Of a DNA stretch of 57,259 nucleotides, positions 17,801 through 25,353 are shown piece by piece. Numbering within the stretch: position 1 is the first letter of the stretch; each line of letters starts with the position of its first letter. Position numbers and translations under genes: made by a program. The notes beneath the pieces are model-generated. The model saw only the letters and a list, made by a program, of their open reading frames with translations. It did not search any database and had not been told where the DNA came from. Source of the DNA: Blautia glucerasea (lineage in GTDB: Bacteria; Bacillota; Clostridia; Lachnospirales; Lachnospiraceae); contig NZ_JAJBMO010000025.1 in assembly GCF_020537505.1 (NCBI RefSeq), positions 1 to 57,259 on the forward strand. The letters are read 5' to 3'.

Positions 17801-17856
17801 AACAGAAGCGTCCAGAGGAACCAGAATTTTGTTTTGTTTCTTTTTACTTTTACCAC
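14839..17856 (-). CDS. domain-swapped GH3 beta-glycosidase with N- and C-terminal membrane anchors
   Basis: 1,005 aa. Predicted helix at residues 11-33 (FWFLWTLLFVSVLIVALIG) and another near 960-985 (ALRALIAVCLIGTIGSAAML) before a basic tail, so the enzyme should be tethered outside the cell at both ends. The usual GH3 order is reversed: the GH3 C-terminal alpha/beta domain comes first (GTTLVKND near 87, TALVVFGRRSSEG, IVLITTSNSID), then a fibronectin-like beta domain (about 420-530), and last the catalytic TIM barrel (about 650-930). The barrel shows GRPIARLGIP, the KHYLLNDQETNRHG substrate motif and the nucleophile region SFITDMYEADYMDG (Asp of TDM). First gene of the operon after the LytTR two-component genes. 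Likely trims beta-glucosides or cell-wall/plant glycans at the surface; specificity unknown. Confidence 0.85.
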   Translation of the reverse strand: MVKVKRNKTKFWFLWTLLFVSVLIVALIGNSYALRYKGALNSVLGIDTTQVEGLTELSASDYDFTQEDETRLIQDDHALYQRIVEEGTTLVKNDAGTDGEPALPLSENDKISIFGIAAPAYLDLKNSLEENGIQVNKSLYEGYQSFYEGDYQPRTGADPREVPWSEVSKVLGNDTGDTALVVFGRRSSEGTDCVSGHSGNNSASPYAEAQDYLAFSENERGLLTAIKELKDEGVFKRTIVLITTSNSIDSAFINDPECGVDALVWTSADINDTDTLTGIANLLTNKDGLDFSGRLVDTMYVDNQLLPEMSNFGYVTADLSQVDDEVLRQVKEEQAKWRGAQGNYWNTSVTYQEGIYHSYRYYETRYEDYILNGNENNAYVNWSYDDYVAEPFGKGLHYNTGISYSDFSVDVNDENGTFDVSMVIENSGSTDVLHSVTLYMQTPYSERDRENGIEESAIKLVAYDKFEIPANSSINVTIPVDQKEMRSYDANVSKTYIRDGGDYYLTVGEDVHDAMNNILTMKTEGMDEAAQRMAELNESGDASLVWKTTYDFDDQVFATSDASGESVAITNQFDHADLNRDEDAQAAGNSIVYLSRTDWVGTFPKTYYQVQYNDEMVKQAAPQTYETDETLNAQMDMPVTGADNDLTVVDLIGEPFDSEVWDKFMDQLTVDELVDNVTFGQDVGRPIARLGIPATKDSNGPSGYGGAVANSEEKTISFTGGDLRAATFNDELLEEMGRLTAENMYHRDGSDKLINLWGWGLDIHRTPYGGRNSQYYSEDAFISGMVSAAETRGLQEKGAYAMSKHYLLNDQETNRHGISTWANEQTIREVYLPAFEYAAEKGGLVSVMTSFNRLGMVWAGQDSNAQINVLRNEFGMWGSFITDMYEADYMDGVDGVIYGTTKFLASASPNIVDPIMELANAGDKLLISQLKDSAKHNLYQVVNSFALDGFTENTVIRTLTPWWQNALRALIAVCLIGTIGSAAMLVRTIRRKKKLKQLSQQESAE

Positions 17857-17984
17857 TTTCCACCTCTCGCTTTCTTTCCCGATGGGGTGGAAATCACTTA
17901 TCTTATATAGAGTTTTTCCCTATTAGCTTCCACCACATTTTCGGTTTTTTTACTGCACAGAAATGTCTGTGTAGAATTTCTTGT

Positions 17985-18045
17985 ATTATATTTTGAGGTG
18001 AAAGCTCCGTCAATAAAACTGTCCTAACTCGACATTCAGCTGTCC
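17985..18045 (-). promoter_or_regulatory. promoter of the GH3 operon with LytTR-like direct repeats
   Basis: Minus strand TTGACG (18008-18013), exact 17-bp spacer, TATAAT (17985-17990). Directly upstream are two GGACAG(C/T)T repeats (18038-18045 and 18017-18024), 21 bp apart, abutting the -35 box. Paired direct repeats on one helix face at 21-22 bp are the usual binding pattern of LytTR regulators, and a LytTR gene is the next operon upstream. Confidence 0.65.
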
Positions 18046-18053
18046 CATAATGC

Positions 18054-18087
18054 AAAAAACGGGAAAGATCACTTTAGATCTTTCCCG
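18054..18087 (-). terminator. terminator overlapping the end of the histidine kinase gene
   Basis: Perfect 11-bp stem (CGGGAAAGATC, 18077-18087 and 18060-18070 on opposite strands) and six T (18054-18059). The 5' arm is made of the last kinase codons (PGKDLK), a compact arrangement that separates the two-component operon from the GH3 operon. Confidence 0.9.
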
Positions 18088-19403
18088 GGAAAAAATATAT
18101 TTAAACAAAATGTTTGCTCTGGAGGCGTACCTTGAGTAGATATACTGACATTCCCCCCGTATTTTTGAGTTACCAGAGATATGCTCTTTAATCCGAATCC
18201 GTGGTATTTTTCATCTGCTTTTGTAGTCTGCGGCAATCCATTTACAAAGGACAATTGATTCTCAAAATAATTTTCAATACGCAGGAACAAAAGCTCTTCC
18301 CTTTTGCCCATTGTCAAATTAATCTGCCGCCTGGAAGTATCTTTTAATTTGAGCACCGCTTCTATAGCGTTATCCAGGATATTTCCAAACAAGCAGTAAA
18401 TATCATTGTCATCCATAAACCCCAACGCAGAACCATCTATCATGCAAGTAATTCCTATTTGGTTATTGGCACAAAATAAGAATTTCTCTGTTAACACCAC
18501 ATCTAACGCTTCATTTCCTGTTTTCAAAACGGAATCGTAAACAGTCGCGGCCTGCTCTAATTCATCCGCCGTTGATTGATCCAACTGCCCTCGCTGGCTC
18601 AGAAGGATATGCTTTAAATCATGGCATTTAACATTTAACGTATCAATAGTTTCTTTGCTGAGGCGGTAGTGTTCCTGATCCCTTAACCACATATAATGAA
18701 TCAGGTCTGCCCTGGATTTTTCCTTATATCTGGAAAAAATACTGAACTGAAAAAACAGGATCAAAAGGCATGCAATAACCGAATACATACTTTCTACCCA
18801 TTTTGTGAGCACTCCCCTGGGTTCTGCACTCTGCCACACACTAAGCACCACATTTACCAGCAGGACAATGACTGAAAACAGAATCACTTCTTGATTATCA
18901 ATATTAATACATTCCTCATTCTGAAGTAATTTTGAAAATGTCTGATAAAAAACCACATAAATAAATGCCATCACCAAATATTGTATAAAATATTTTTCCA
19001 GTGAATCCGGAAGTGGAAGGAAAATATGTATAAATTGATAACAGAAGTAGGCAATATGCTGCACTGAATATCCGGCCAATGCGCAAAATAAAAGACTCAA
19101 AATCCGTTCGTTATAACATAGATACCCGAAAAAGACACAGGCAGCTACAACTGCAACACAATATAACACCCGATACCAGCAAACCCATACAGAAGTAAAA
19201 TCCGGTGAGGCAGGGGAAACTGGAGCTGGAGGCACTACCATAAACAACAATATGTATACTGTTATGGATATAAGCACTCGTGCAATATAATTCGAGCGTC
19301 TTTTTCGACCAATAAGAAACATCCAAACTGCTATTAATAACTCAAACGGGAATAATGCTCCTGCCAATACATCTTCACCAAAAATCAGAAAATTGCTGAT
19401 CAT
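18069..19403 (-). CDS. GHKL sensor histidine kinase (AgrC/VirS-like)
   Basis: 444 aa. The first 230 residues hold about six membrane helices (DVLAGALFPFELLIAVWMFLI, VLISITVYILLFMVV, YCVAVVAACVFFGYLC, ILFSVIVLLVNVVLSVW, MYSVIACLLILFFQFSIF). A cytoplasmic kinase region follows with H-box CHDLKHIL (phosphorylated His), N-box NILDNAIEAVLKLK and G-box HGFGLKSISLV. This is the HPK10/GHKL class that pairs with LytTR regulators and often senses peptides through the membrane domain. It overlaps the regulator gene by 4 bp (ATGA). No autoinducer-peptide or AgrB-like gene was found nearby, so the signal is unknown. Confidence 0.9.
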   Translation of the reverse strand: MISNFLIFGEDVLAGALFPFELLIAVWMFLIGRKRRSNYIARVLISITVYILLFMVVPPAPVSPASPDFTSVWVCWYRVLYCVAVVAACVFFGYLCYNERILSLLFCALAGYSVQHIAYFCYQFIHIFLPLPDSLEKYFIQYLVMAFIYVVFYQTFSKLLQNEECINIDNQEVILFSVIVLLVNVVLSVWQSAEPRGVLTKWVESMYSVIACLLILFFQFSIFSRYKEKSRADLIHYMWLRDQEHYRLSKETIDTLNVKCHDLKHILLSQRGQLDQSTADELEQAATVYDSVLKTGNEALDVVLTEKFLFCANNQIGITCMIDGSALGFMDDNDIYCLFGNILDNAIEAVLKLKDTSRRQINLTMGKREELLFLRIENYFENQLSFVNGLPQTTKADEKYHGFGLKSISLVTQKYGGNVSISTQGTPPEQTFCLNIFFPGKDLK

Positions 19404-20113
19404 ATTTTGATATCACCTCCCAAGTACAATGTCAAACGATTTAGGAACTCACTTTGTTTTGTCCTGCTAATAGGAAGCTGGATACTGCCCAATTCCAATA
19501 TTTGGCCATGTACGCCTGTTACATAGCGCAAGTTCACTAAATAACAGTTGTTACATCGGGCAAAATTCTCCATTTCCAGTTTCTGTTCCAGTTCTGAAAT
19601 TTTACCTCTCGCCACGATTTCTTCATCTACCGTATAATATGTGAGATAATGCCCTTTTACTTCTACATACTTAAGATAGCGGAGACTTACTCTGCGCTGT
19701 CCGCGATCTTTGTTTAGAGTAATATATTTTTCTGCATTTAGATTAATATATCGTATAGCTCTTCTGACTTTTGGAACAAAACTGTAATACTCAAGAGGCT
19801 TTAAAACATAATCCAGGGCTCCAACTTCATATCCCCGAATTGCATACTTTGCTACTTTAGTAACAAAAATAAGCAGTACACCTGTGTCCAGTTTCCGCAG
19901 CTTTCTCGCTGCCTCCATACCATTCATATGCGGAAGTTCAATATCCATAAAAATCAGGTCATACACTGCGCGATAACCTTCTAAAAGGGCTAAAGGACTA
20001 TGGTACAACGTGATTTGAAACATTTCCCCCTCTGCTGTTTCAAAATGATGTAATATTTTTTTTAATATTATAATATCTGACTCCTGGTCCTCAACTATTG
20101 CTACACGAATCAT
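19400..20113 (-). CDS. LytTR-family response regulator
   Basis: 237 aa. The start at 20113 is chosen because AGGAGGAGGG lies directly upstream; an upstream ATG (20194) would add 27 poorly supported residues across the -35 region. Receiver domain MIRVAIVEDQESD with phospho-acceptor Asp in LIFMDIELPHMNG and conserved Lys in YVLKPLEY, then a LytTR DNA-binding domain (YLKYVEVKGHYLTYYT, NFARCNNCYLVNLRYV). Partner of the overlapping GHKL kinase. Likely target: the direct repeats upstream of the GH3 operon 1.4 kb away. Confidence 0.9.
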   Translation of the reverse strand: MIRVAIVEDQESDIIILKKILHHFETAEGEMFQITLYHSPLALLEGYRAVYDLIFMDIELPHMNGMEAARKLRKLDTGVLLIFVTKVAKYAIRGYEVGALDYVLKPLEYYSFVPKVRRAIRYINLNAEKYITLNKDRGQRRVSLRYLKYVEVKGHYLTYYTVDEEIVARGKISELEQKLEMENFARCNNCYLVNLRYVTGVHGQILELGSIQLPISRTKQSEFLNRLTLYLGGDIKI

Positions 20114-20165
20114 ACCCTCCTCCTTTCCCCTGATGTAATGGAATAACAAGCAGTCTAATAATAAA

Positions 20166-20194
20166 ATTTTATCATCCGCCTTACTTTTTTGCAA
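20166..20194 (-). promoter_or_regulatory. promoter of the two-component operon
   Basis: Minus strand TTGCAA (20189-20194), 17-bp spacer, TAAAAT (20166-20171), about 50 bases before the chosen response-regulator start. No copy of the GGACAG repeat is present here, so autoregulation through that motif is not indicated. Confidence 0.55.
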
Positions 20195-20234
20195 CCTTGC
20201 CAGTTCTCAGAGCCTCCACATTACCACAGGATCT

Positions 20235-21584
20235 TTATCCGTTTATCTGCGGAAGCTGATATTCCCGTACACCTTCATATCCAGATAATGCCAATAATAA
20301 AAGCAAATCGCGCTGTGGGCCCTTCCAGGATTCTGCGTGTTCATACCATTCGTGGATGGTGTGCTCTCCGCCGCCTTTGCCGCCCCAGCCTACGGTGATG
20401 GCTGGGATTCCCAGACTAATGGGGATGTTAGCGTCGGTGCTGGCCGCGCCGATGTATAGAGTTTCCATACCAAGTGCCTGGTTTGCTGCATTGGCAGCCT
20501 GGACGATCTGGCAGGATTTATCCTGGGTGCCAGCGGGACGCTTGCCTTTTTGTTCGAAGGTGACGGTGACAGGGTTCTCTTTGTCCTCCCAACGAGCATT
20601 TTCCTCCTGAACTGCGTCTTCTATAGCCTGGTGGAATTTCGCAGACAATCGGGTAAGTTCTTCTGCGTTTACAGAGCGCATATCCACCAGCATAGAACAT
20701 TCTGCCGCAATTACATTTACAGATGTGCCGCCGTTTACTACGCCTACACTAAACGTAGTTTTCGGATTTTTCGGTGTCTGAAAATCGCTGATCTTTGCGA
20801 TGGCTCTTCCCATTGCATGGATCGGATTGGGGATTCCAAAGCCAGTGAAACTGTGTCCGCCAGTTCCGCGGAATGTCACAAGGTAACGTTCACTTCCCAC
20901 CGCCTGGTAGATGATTCCAGAGGTGTTTTTGTCGTCAATGGAGACGAAGCCGTCGTAGTGGTTTTTGGATTTCGTTGAAAATGCACTACTCTTCATTGAC
21001 TCTGTTTTTTTGGAAAACTGAACGCTTTCCATAGATTCTGTTTTCTTTGAAAGCTGAACACTTTCCAGGAACTCCGTCTTTTCCTTCGCTACAGTCATAT
21101 CTTTAAATGCGTGCTTAATTCCACGCAGATCGCCCAGTCCCTCCTCACACACATTTGCACAGAAAACAATATCTCCCTCGCCTCGAATTCCTGTGGCATT
21201 TAGTGCTCTTGCCAGACTGAGCAGTTCTGCTACTGCCCTGGTATCATCCCCGATTCCCGGACAGCTGTAGCGTTCCCCCCTTTTTTTCAAGGTAAGATCT
21301 GTCTCTCTGGGAAAAACGGTATCCGTGTGTCCTGCAATCATGATTCTCGGTCCATTTCCTGTACCTTTCCATGTTCCCAACATATTTCCTACTTCATCAA
21401 TATGCACATCCGAAAGGCCCGCATCCACCATCTTCTTCCGGACATATTCCGCTTTCTCTCCTTCTTCATAAGAAGGCGCTGGAATCTGGCACATTTCCAG
21501 GTGCTCACGTAAGGTTCTTTCGTCATCCTTTTGCAGAAATTGTAATACTTCCTGCACCTTTTTATCTTTCAGTAATTTTTCCAT
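20235..21584 (-). CDS. M20-family metallopeptidase with repeat insertion
   Basis: 449 aa. Metal-site motifs of the M20 (PepT/PepV-like) family are visible: AGHTDTVFP, PGIGDDTRAV, the catalytic CEEGLGDLRG, a second metal site VSIDDKN, and a dimerisation domain (GGHSFTGFGIPNP). A PepT-like aminopeptidase or carboxypeptidase role in cytosolic peptide turnover is likely. Residues about 164-207 carry an inserted Lys/Ser/Glu segment with three imperfect 12-residue repeats (ESMESVQFSKKT type) between the LRGIKHAFKDM strand and the DGFVSID strand; the family normally has a short loop here. GAGAGGG precedes the ATG. Confidence 0.88.
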   Translation of the reverse strand: MEKLLKDKKVQEVLQFLQKDDERTLREHLEMCQIPAPSYEEGEKAEYVRKKMVDAGLSDVHIDEVGNMLGTWKGTGNGPRIMIAGHTDTVFPRETDLTLKKRGERYSCPGIGDDTRAVAELLSLARALNATGIRGEGDIVFCANVCEEGLGDLRGIKHAFKDMTVAKEKTEFLESVQLSKKTESMESVQFSKKTESMKSSAFSTKSKNHYDGFVSIDDKNTSGIIYQAVGSERYLVTFRGTGGHSFTGFGIPNPIHAMGRAIAKISDFQTPKNPKTTFSVGVVNGGTSVNVIAAECSMLVDMRSVNAEELTRLSAKFHQAIEDAVQEENARWEDKENPVTVTFEQKGKRPAGTQDKSCQIVQAANAANQALGMETLYIGAASTDANIPISLGIPAITVGWGGKGGGEHTIHEWYEHAESWKGPQRDLLLLLALSGYEGVREYQLPQING

Positions 21585-21605
21585 AATCTTTCCCTCTCAA
21601 TCATA

Positions 21606-21652
21606 GAAAAAGCCAGAAAGTTCCAGCATTCCCAGCCCAAACCTCCTGACTT
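21606..21652 (-). terminator. probable terminator of the dusB operon
   Basis: Minus strand stem AGTCAGGAGGTT / AACTTTCTGGCT (12 pairs including G-U) followed by five T, between dusB and the peptidase gene. The stretch between it and dusB (21653-21793) contains a further CGCAG/CTGCG inverted repeat of unknown role. Confidence 0.55.
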
Positions 21653-21793
21653 CTATAACTATCACAAAATACTCCAAAACAGACCATCCAGGGCTCTCCC
21701 GAGAGGATTAGCCGCAATTGGCAGTTAGTTCAGCGCAGCGTTGCGACGGTCTGCGTGGAATATACCATGCAGAACCGCGTCCACCAAATGAAT

Positions 21794-22783
21794 TTACAGT
21801 CTCTCTAACAACTTCTCCAAGTCTGCATAACTCTCAATATTATTTGACTCCCTGCGAAGTCCTGCACTGTGGGGCATTCCGGCTGTATACCATGCCACAT
21901 GCTTGCGCATTTCCCGAATCCCGATGAACTCACCTTTTATTCCAATCTGAGCACGGGCATGCTTCAAAATCATCTCTTTTACTTCGGTAAGAGAAGGTCT
22001 GGCCAGCTCTTCCCCTGTTGTAAAATAATGATTCATCTCTCGGAAAATCCATGGGTTTCCTTCCACGGCCCGTCCTATCATCACCGCATCGCACCCAGTC
22101 TGACGGAAAAGTGCCTCTGCTTTTTTCGGTGAATCCACATCTCCGTTTCCAATAACCGGAATGGAAACAGCTTCCTTGATTCTGGCAATTGTCTCCCAAT
22201 CCGCTGTTCCGGAATAAAATTGCTGACGCGTCCGTCCATGGACTGCAATCGCTGCAGCCCCGGCATCTTCCACACGTTTCGCAATATCCACAATATCCAC
22301 CGGCTCATTCTCAAATCCAATACGAACCTTCACTGTAAGTGGCTTCTCAATAGCCGAAGAAACACTTTTCACAATCTCCACGATCAGATCCGGATTTTTC
22401 AAAAGAGCAGAGCCTTCGCCGTTATTTACTACTTTCGGCACCGGACACCCCATATTGATATCCAGAATATCCAAAGGTTCCCCCTCGATTTCCTTTGCCA
22501 CCTCTGCCATAAGCTCCGGCTCACTTCCAAAAAGCTGGAGAGAAATAGGATGTTCCACAGGATCAATCTCCATCAACGCCCGGGTATTCTTGTTCTTATA
22601 GGAAATGGCCTTGGCGCTGATCATCTCCATGCAGAGAAGCCCTGCGCCCTGCTCTTTGCAAAGTCTGCGAAAAGCAAGGTCAGTAACGCCCGCCATCGGT
22701 GCTAAAACAAATCGGTTAGGAATCTCCACATTACCAATTTTCCACTTCATGTTTCTCGGCACTTCATATTTCAAATTATCCAC
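21794..22783 (-). CDS. dusB: tRNA-dihydrouridine synthase (DusB type)
   Basis: 329 aa, GTG start at 22783 with AAGGAGAG upstream. FMN-barrel motifs: FVLAPMAGVTDLAFR, the MEMISAKAI segment, DINMGCPVPKVV with the catalytic Cys, KVRIGF, AAIAVHGRTRQQFYSG, and IPVIGNGDVDSPKKA. It reduces uridine to dihydrouridine in the tRNA D-loop using NADPH. Lies 5 bp after the DUF6145-like gene and downstream of birA. Confidence 0.95.
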   Translation of the reverse strand: MDNLKYEVPRNMKWKIGNVEIPNRFVLAPMAGVTDLAFRRLCKEQGAGLLCMEMISAKAISYKNKNTRALMEIDPVEHPISLQLFGSEPELMAEVAKEIEGEPLDILDINMGCPVPKVVNNGEGSALLKNPDLIVEIVKSVSSAIEKPLTVKVRIGFENEPVDIVDIAKRVEDAGAAAIAVHGRTRQQFYSGTADWETIARIKEAVSIPVIGNGDVDSPKKAEALFRQTGCDAVMIGRAVEGNPWIFREMNHYFTTGEELARPSLTEVKEMILKHARAQIGIKGEFIGIREMRKHVAWYTAGMPHSAGLRRESNNIESYADLEKLLERL

Positions 22784-22788
22784 ACTGC

Positions 22789-23139
22789 TTACTCTCCTTG
22801 AGTCTCTTTATCCACATCTTCCCCAAGGAAAAACACACGATAATACATTTCCAGAGATTCCAAAAGCTCCTCTTTCTCTACGCGCAGCTTTTTAATCTTC
22901 AGTGCACCGCCGATATCGTCATAGAATCCATCTGCCTCGGTAGCCTCTGTTTTAAACTGCAGGTTTCCGTGATCATCAAATTCCAATGTGAAAATTCCAC
23001 CAATCTCTTCTGTAAAAAGGACGCACATGATCTGCAGCTCTTTCTTCACATGATCTGGCAGAGAATCAAAATCTTTATTAAAATAATATTTCTGCTCATA
23101 GGCGCTTGCGCCGCAAAGTACTACGTTATCCTGATACAA
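22789..23139 (-). CDS. DUF6145-like small protein
   Basis: 116 aa, TTG start at 23139 with AAGGTGGG six bases upstream. Acidic cytosolic protein without motifs of known enzymes (NVVLCGASAYEQKYYFNKDF, LFTEEIGGIFTLEFD). The position between birA and dusB is typical for a Lachnospiraceae family I recall as DUF6145. Function unknown. Confidence 0.75.
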   Translation of the reverse strand: MYQDNVVLCGASAYEQKYYFNKDFDSLPDHVKKELQIMCVLFTEEIGGIFTLEFDDHGNLQFKTEATEADGFYDDIGGALKIKKLRVEKEELLESLEMYYRVFFLGEDVDKETQGE

Positions 23140-23268
23140 TTAAATCCCACCTTTCATTTTTATTCGTGTCAGCAACAACATTTTCGCAACTGATATTCCC
23201 GATTCACTGTAATGTTACAATAATCCGCAAGGAATATCATTTGCGAAAGTGCTCAAATAACACAATCT

Positions 23269-24105
23269 TTATACATAACTATACAGCCCGCGAACCGAAA
23301 CTTCTCCTGCGCTGACAGCTACGATCGTTCCATCTGTTTTCTCCACAAGCAGCTCTCCGCCATCTGTAATACCTCTGGCAATTCCCTCATACGGCTCTTT
23401 CGCCAGTACGCGAACCGGCTGATTATAGTTGGCAAGGATACTTTCATACTCATCCTTCAGCCCGCTAAGGTCACAGGTTGCTGCGAATTTCTCATAATAT
23501 CCTTCAAAAGCTTCCATCACCAGCCCTGGAATCTGGCTTCTGTCAAATTCCCTGCCAGCCTCCAGATAAAGGGAAGTAGCCTTGTCCGCCATCTCTTCCG
23601 GAAACTCTTTGATATTTACATTAATTCCCACTCCGATGACTGCATAGTCAATTTTTCCATCTCGAACCCCCATTTCCGTAAGGATTCCGCATATTTTTTT
23701 GTGGGAAACCACCACATCGTTAGGCCATTTAATACTTACGTCAAAACCAAGATCCTTCACTGCTTTCGCCACAGCCATACCCATTACAAGGGTAAGGGTT
23801 GGTGCATACTGAGGTTCAAATTTCGGTCTGAGAAGAATGCTCATCATAACGGAAGTACCTTCCGGCACCTCCCAGGAGCGGCCAAGACGGCCTCTTCCAG
23901 CTGACTGAAATTCTGCCAGTGCAAGAGTTCCCTCCGGTGCCCCCTCTTTCGCCAGACGCTTAATCCACAGATTGGTAGAATCCATTTCTCTTGCAAAATG
24001 GACGGTTTTGCCCGCCCATTTTGTATGTATCTGATCTGCAATTGTGGTTTCGTTATAGATGCTGCCTGCGGCAGCTTCTTCACGTAATTCTTTCTCGGAA
24101 ATCAT
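23269..24105 (-). CDS. birA: biotin--[acetyl-CoA-carboxylase] ligase
   Basis: 278 aa. Biotin/lipoyl ligase domain: DSTNLWIKRLAKEGAPEGT, the biotinyl-AMP loop QSAGRGRLGRSWE, SIKWPNDVVVSHKKICGIL, and a C-terminal SH3-like BPL_C domain (VRVLAKEPYEGIARGI). It joins biotin to carrier proteins such as acetyl-CoA carboxylase or decarboxylase subunits. The N-terminal 35 residues are too short for a winged helix, so this is the monofunctional form without repressor activity. Confidence 0.95.
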   Translation of the reverse strand: MISEKELREEAAAGSIYNETTIADQIHTKWAGKTVHFAREMDSTNLWIKRLAKEGAPEGTLALAEFQSAGRGRLGRSWEVPEGTSVMMSILLRPKFEPQYAPTLTLVMGMAVAKAVKDLGFDVSIKWPNDVVVSHKKICGILTEMGVRDGKIDYAVIGVGINVNIKEFPEEMADKATSLYLEAGREFDRSQIPGLVMEAFEGYYEKFAATCDLSGLKDEYESILANYNQPVRVLAKEPYEGIARGITDGGELLVEKTDGTIVAVSAGEVSVRGLYSYV

Positions 24106-24237
24106 TTTCAGATACCCTTTCTGTAATTTTCAATTACCCCAAGCTCTTTAGCTAAATGATACTTCTTATCCAAAGGATAAAAAGGGAAACATAAGAACAT
24201 AGGAATAATCGGAATTTATCATTATCTGGAAGCTGAA

Positions 24238-25239
24238 TTATTTATTCTCCGGCTCGCCCAGTGTAGCAACCATAACCGCTTTAATGGTATGCATACGGTT
24301 CTCAGCTTCGTCAAATACCTTGGAAGCCGGGGACTCGAAGACTTCATCTGTTACTTCCATATCCGTCAGGTTGAAGCGCCCGCCCATCTCTTTGCCAATC
24401 TTTGTCTTAAGATCGTGGAATGCTGGCAGGCAGTGAAGGAAAATAGCTTTCTCCCCTGCATTTTTCATAACTGCGGATGTTACCTTATATGGTGTCAGAT
24501 CATGGATTCTCTCTTCCCATACTGCATCCGGCTCGCCCATGGATACCCATACATCTGTGTAAATAACGTCTGCGTCCTTAGTTCCAGCTTCTACATCCTC
24601 TGTAAGAGTGATGGTTGCACCGGACTGGGCTGCGTACTCTTTACACTGTGCAACTAACTCATCATTCGGGAAATATTTCTTGCTGGTGCAGGCTACGAAA
24701 TGCATGCCAAGCTTGGAGCAGGCTACCATCAGGGAGTTACCCATGTTGTAACGGGCATCTCCCATGTATACCAGCTTAATTCCCTTCAGATATCCGAAAT
24801 GCTCACGGATGGTAAGCATATCTGCTAACATCTGGGTTGGATGATACTCGTTTGTCAGACCGTTCCAAACCGGAACACCTGCGTATTTTGCAAGGTCTTC
24901 TACGATCTCCTGGCCAAATCCACGATACTCAATACCATCATACATTCTTCCAAGAACTCTTGCTGTATCTGCAATGCTCTCTTTCTTACCGATCTGGGAG
25001 CCAGTCGGATCCAGGTATGTGCTTCCCATTCCAAGATCATGTGCAGCAACTTCGAAGGAACAACGTGTTCTTGTGCTGGTCTTCTCGAAGATCAGGGCGA
25101 TATTTTTGCCCTTGTAATACTCGGTAAGCTCGCCTGCTTTTTTCTTTGCTTTTAACTCAGCGGATAAATCAAGAAGATACAGAATTTCCTCTGGTGTAAA
25201 GTCTTTTAGTGTCAAAAAGTTTCTGCCTTTTAAGTTCAT
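24238..25239 (-). CDS. argF: ornithine carbamoyltransferase
   Basis: 333 aa. Carbamoyl-phosphate motif [12 protein letters not shown], ornithine/catalytic motif HCLPAFHD, plus [10 protein letters not shown] and [12 protein letters not shown]. It makes citrulline from ornithine and carbamoyl phosphate (arginine synthesis), or runs in reverse in the deiminase pathway. No arcA or arcC is nearby, so the biosynthetic role (argF) is preferred. GAGGAGAATT precedes the ATG. No ARG-box was recognised upstream. Confidence 0.93.
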   Translation of the reverse strand: MNLKGRNFLTLKDFTPEEILYLLDLSAELKAKKKAGELTEYYKGKNIALIFEKTSTRTRCSFEVAAHDLGMGSTYLDPTGSQIGKKESIADTARVLGRMYDGIEYRGFGQEIVEDLAKYAGVPVWNGLTNEYHPTQMLADMLTIREHFGYLKGIKLVYMGDARYNMGNSLMVACSKLGMHFVACTSKKYFPNDELVAQCKEYAAQSGATITLTEDVEAGTKDADVIYTDVWVSMGEPDAVWEERIHDLTPYKVTSAVMKNAGEKAIFLHCLPAFHDLKTKIGKEMGGRFNLTDMEVTDEVFESPASKVFDEAENRMHTIKAVMVATLGEPENK

Positions 25240-25353
25240 AATAATTCTCCTCTATCTTTCCAGATTAGCCAGTCATACAAGTCTTCCAGTCTTTCACTTT
25301 CCAGATCGGCCATGTTCAGCTTTCATTGCATTGATTTCCTCGTTCCGAGAACG

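Noticed and set aside
21653..21793. Possible small RNA between dusB and the peptidase gene
   Set aside because: Only one short inverted repeat (CGCAG/CTGCG) and no promoter; insufficient support.
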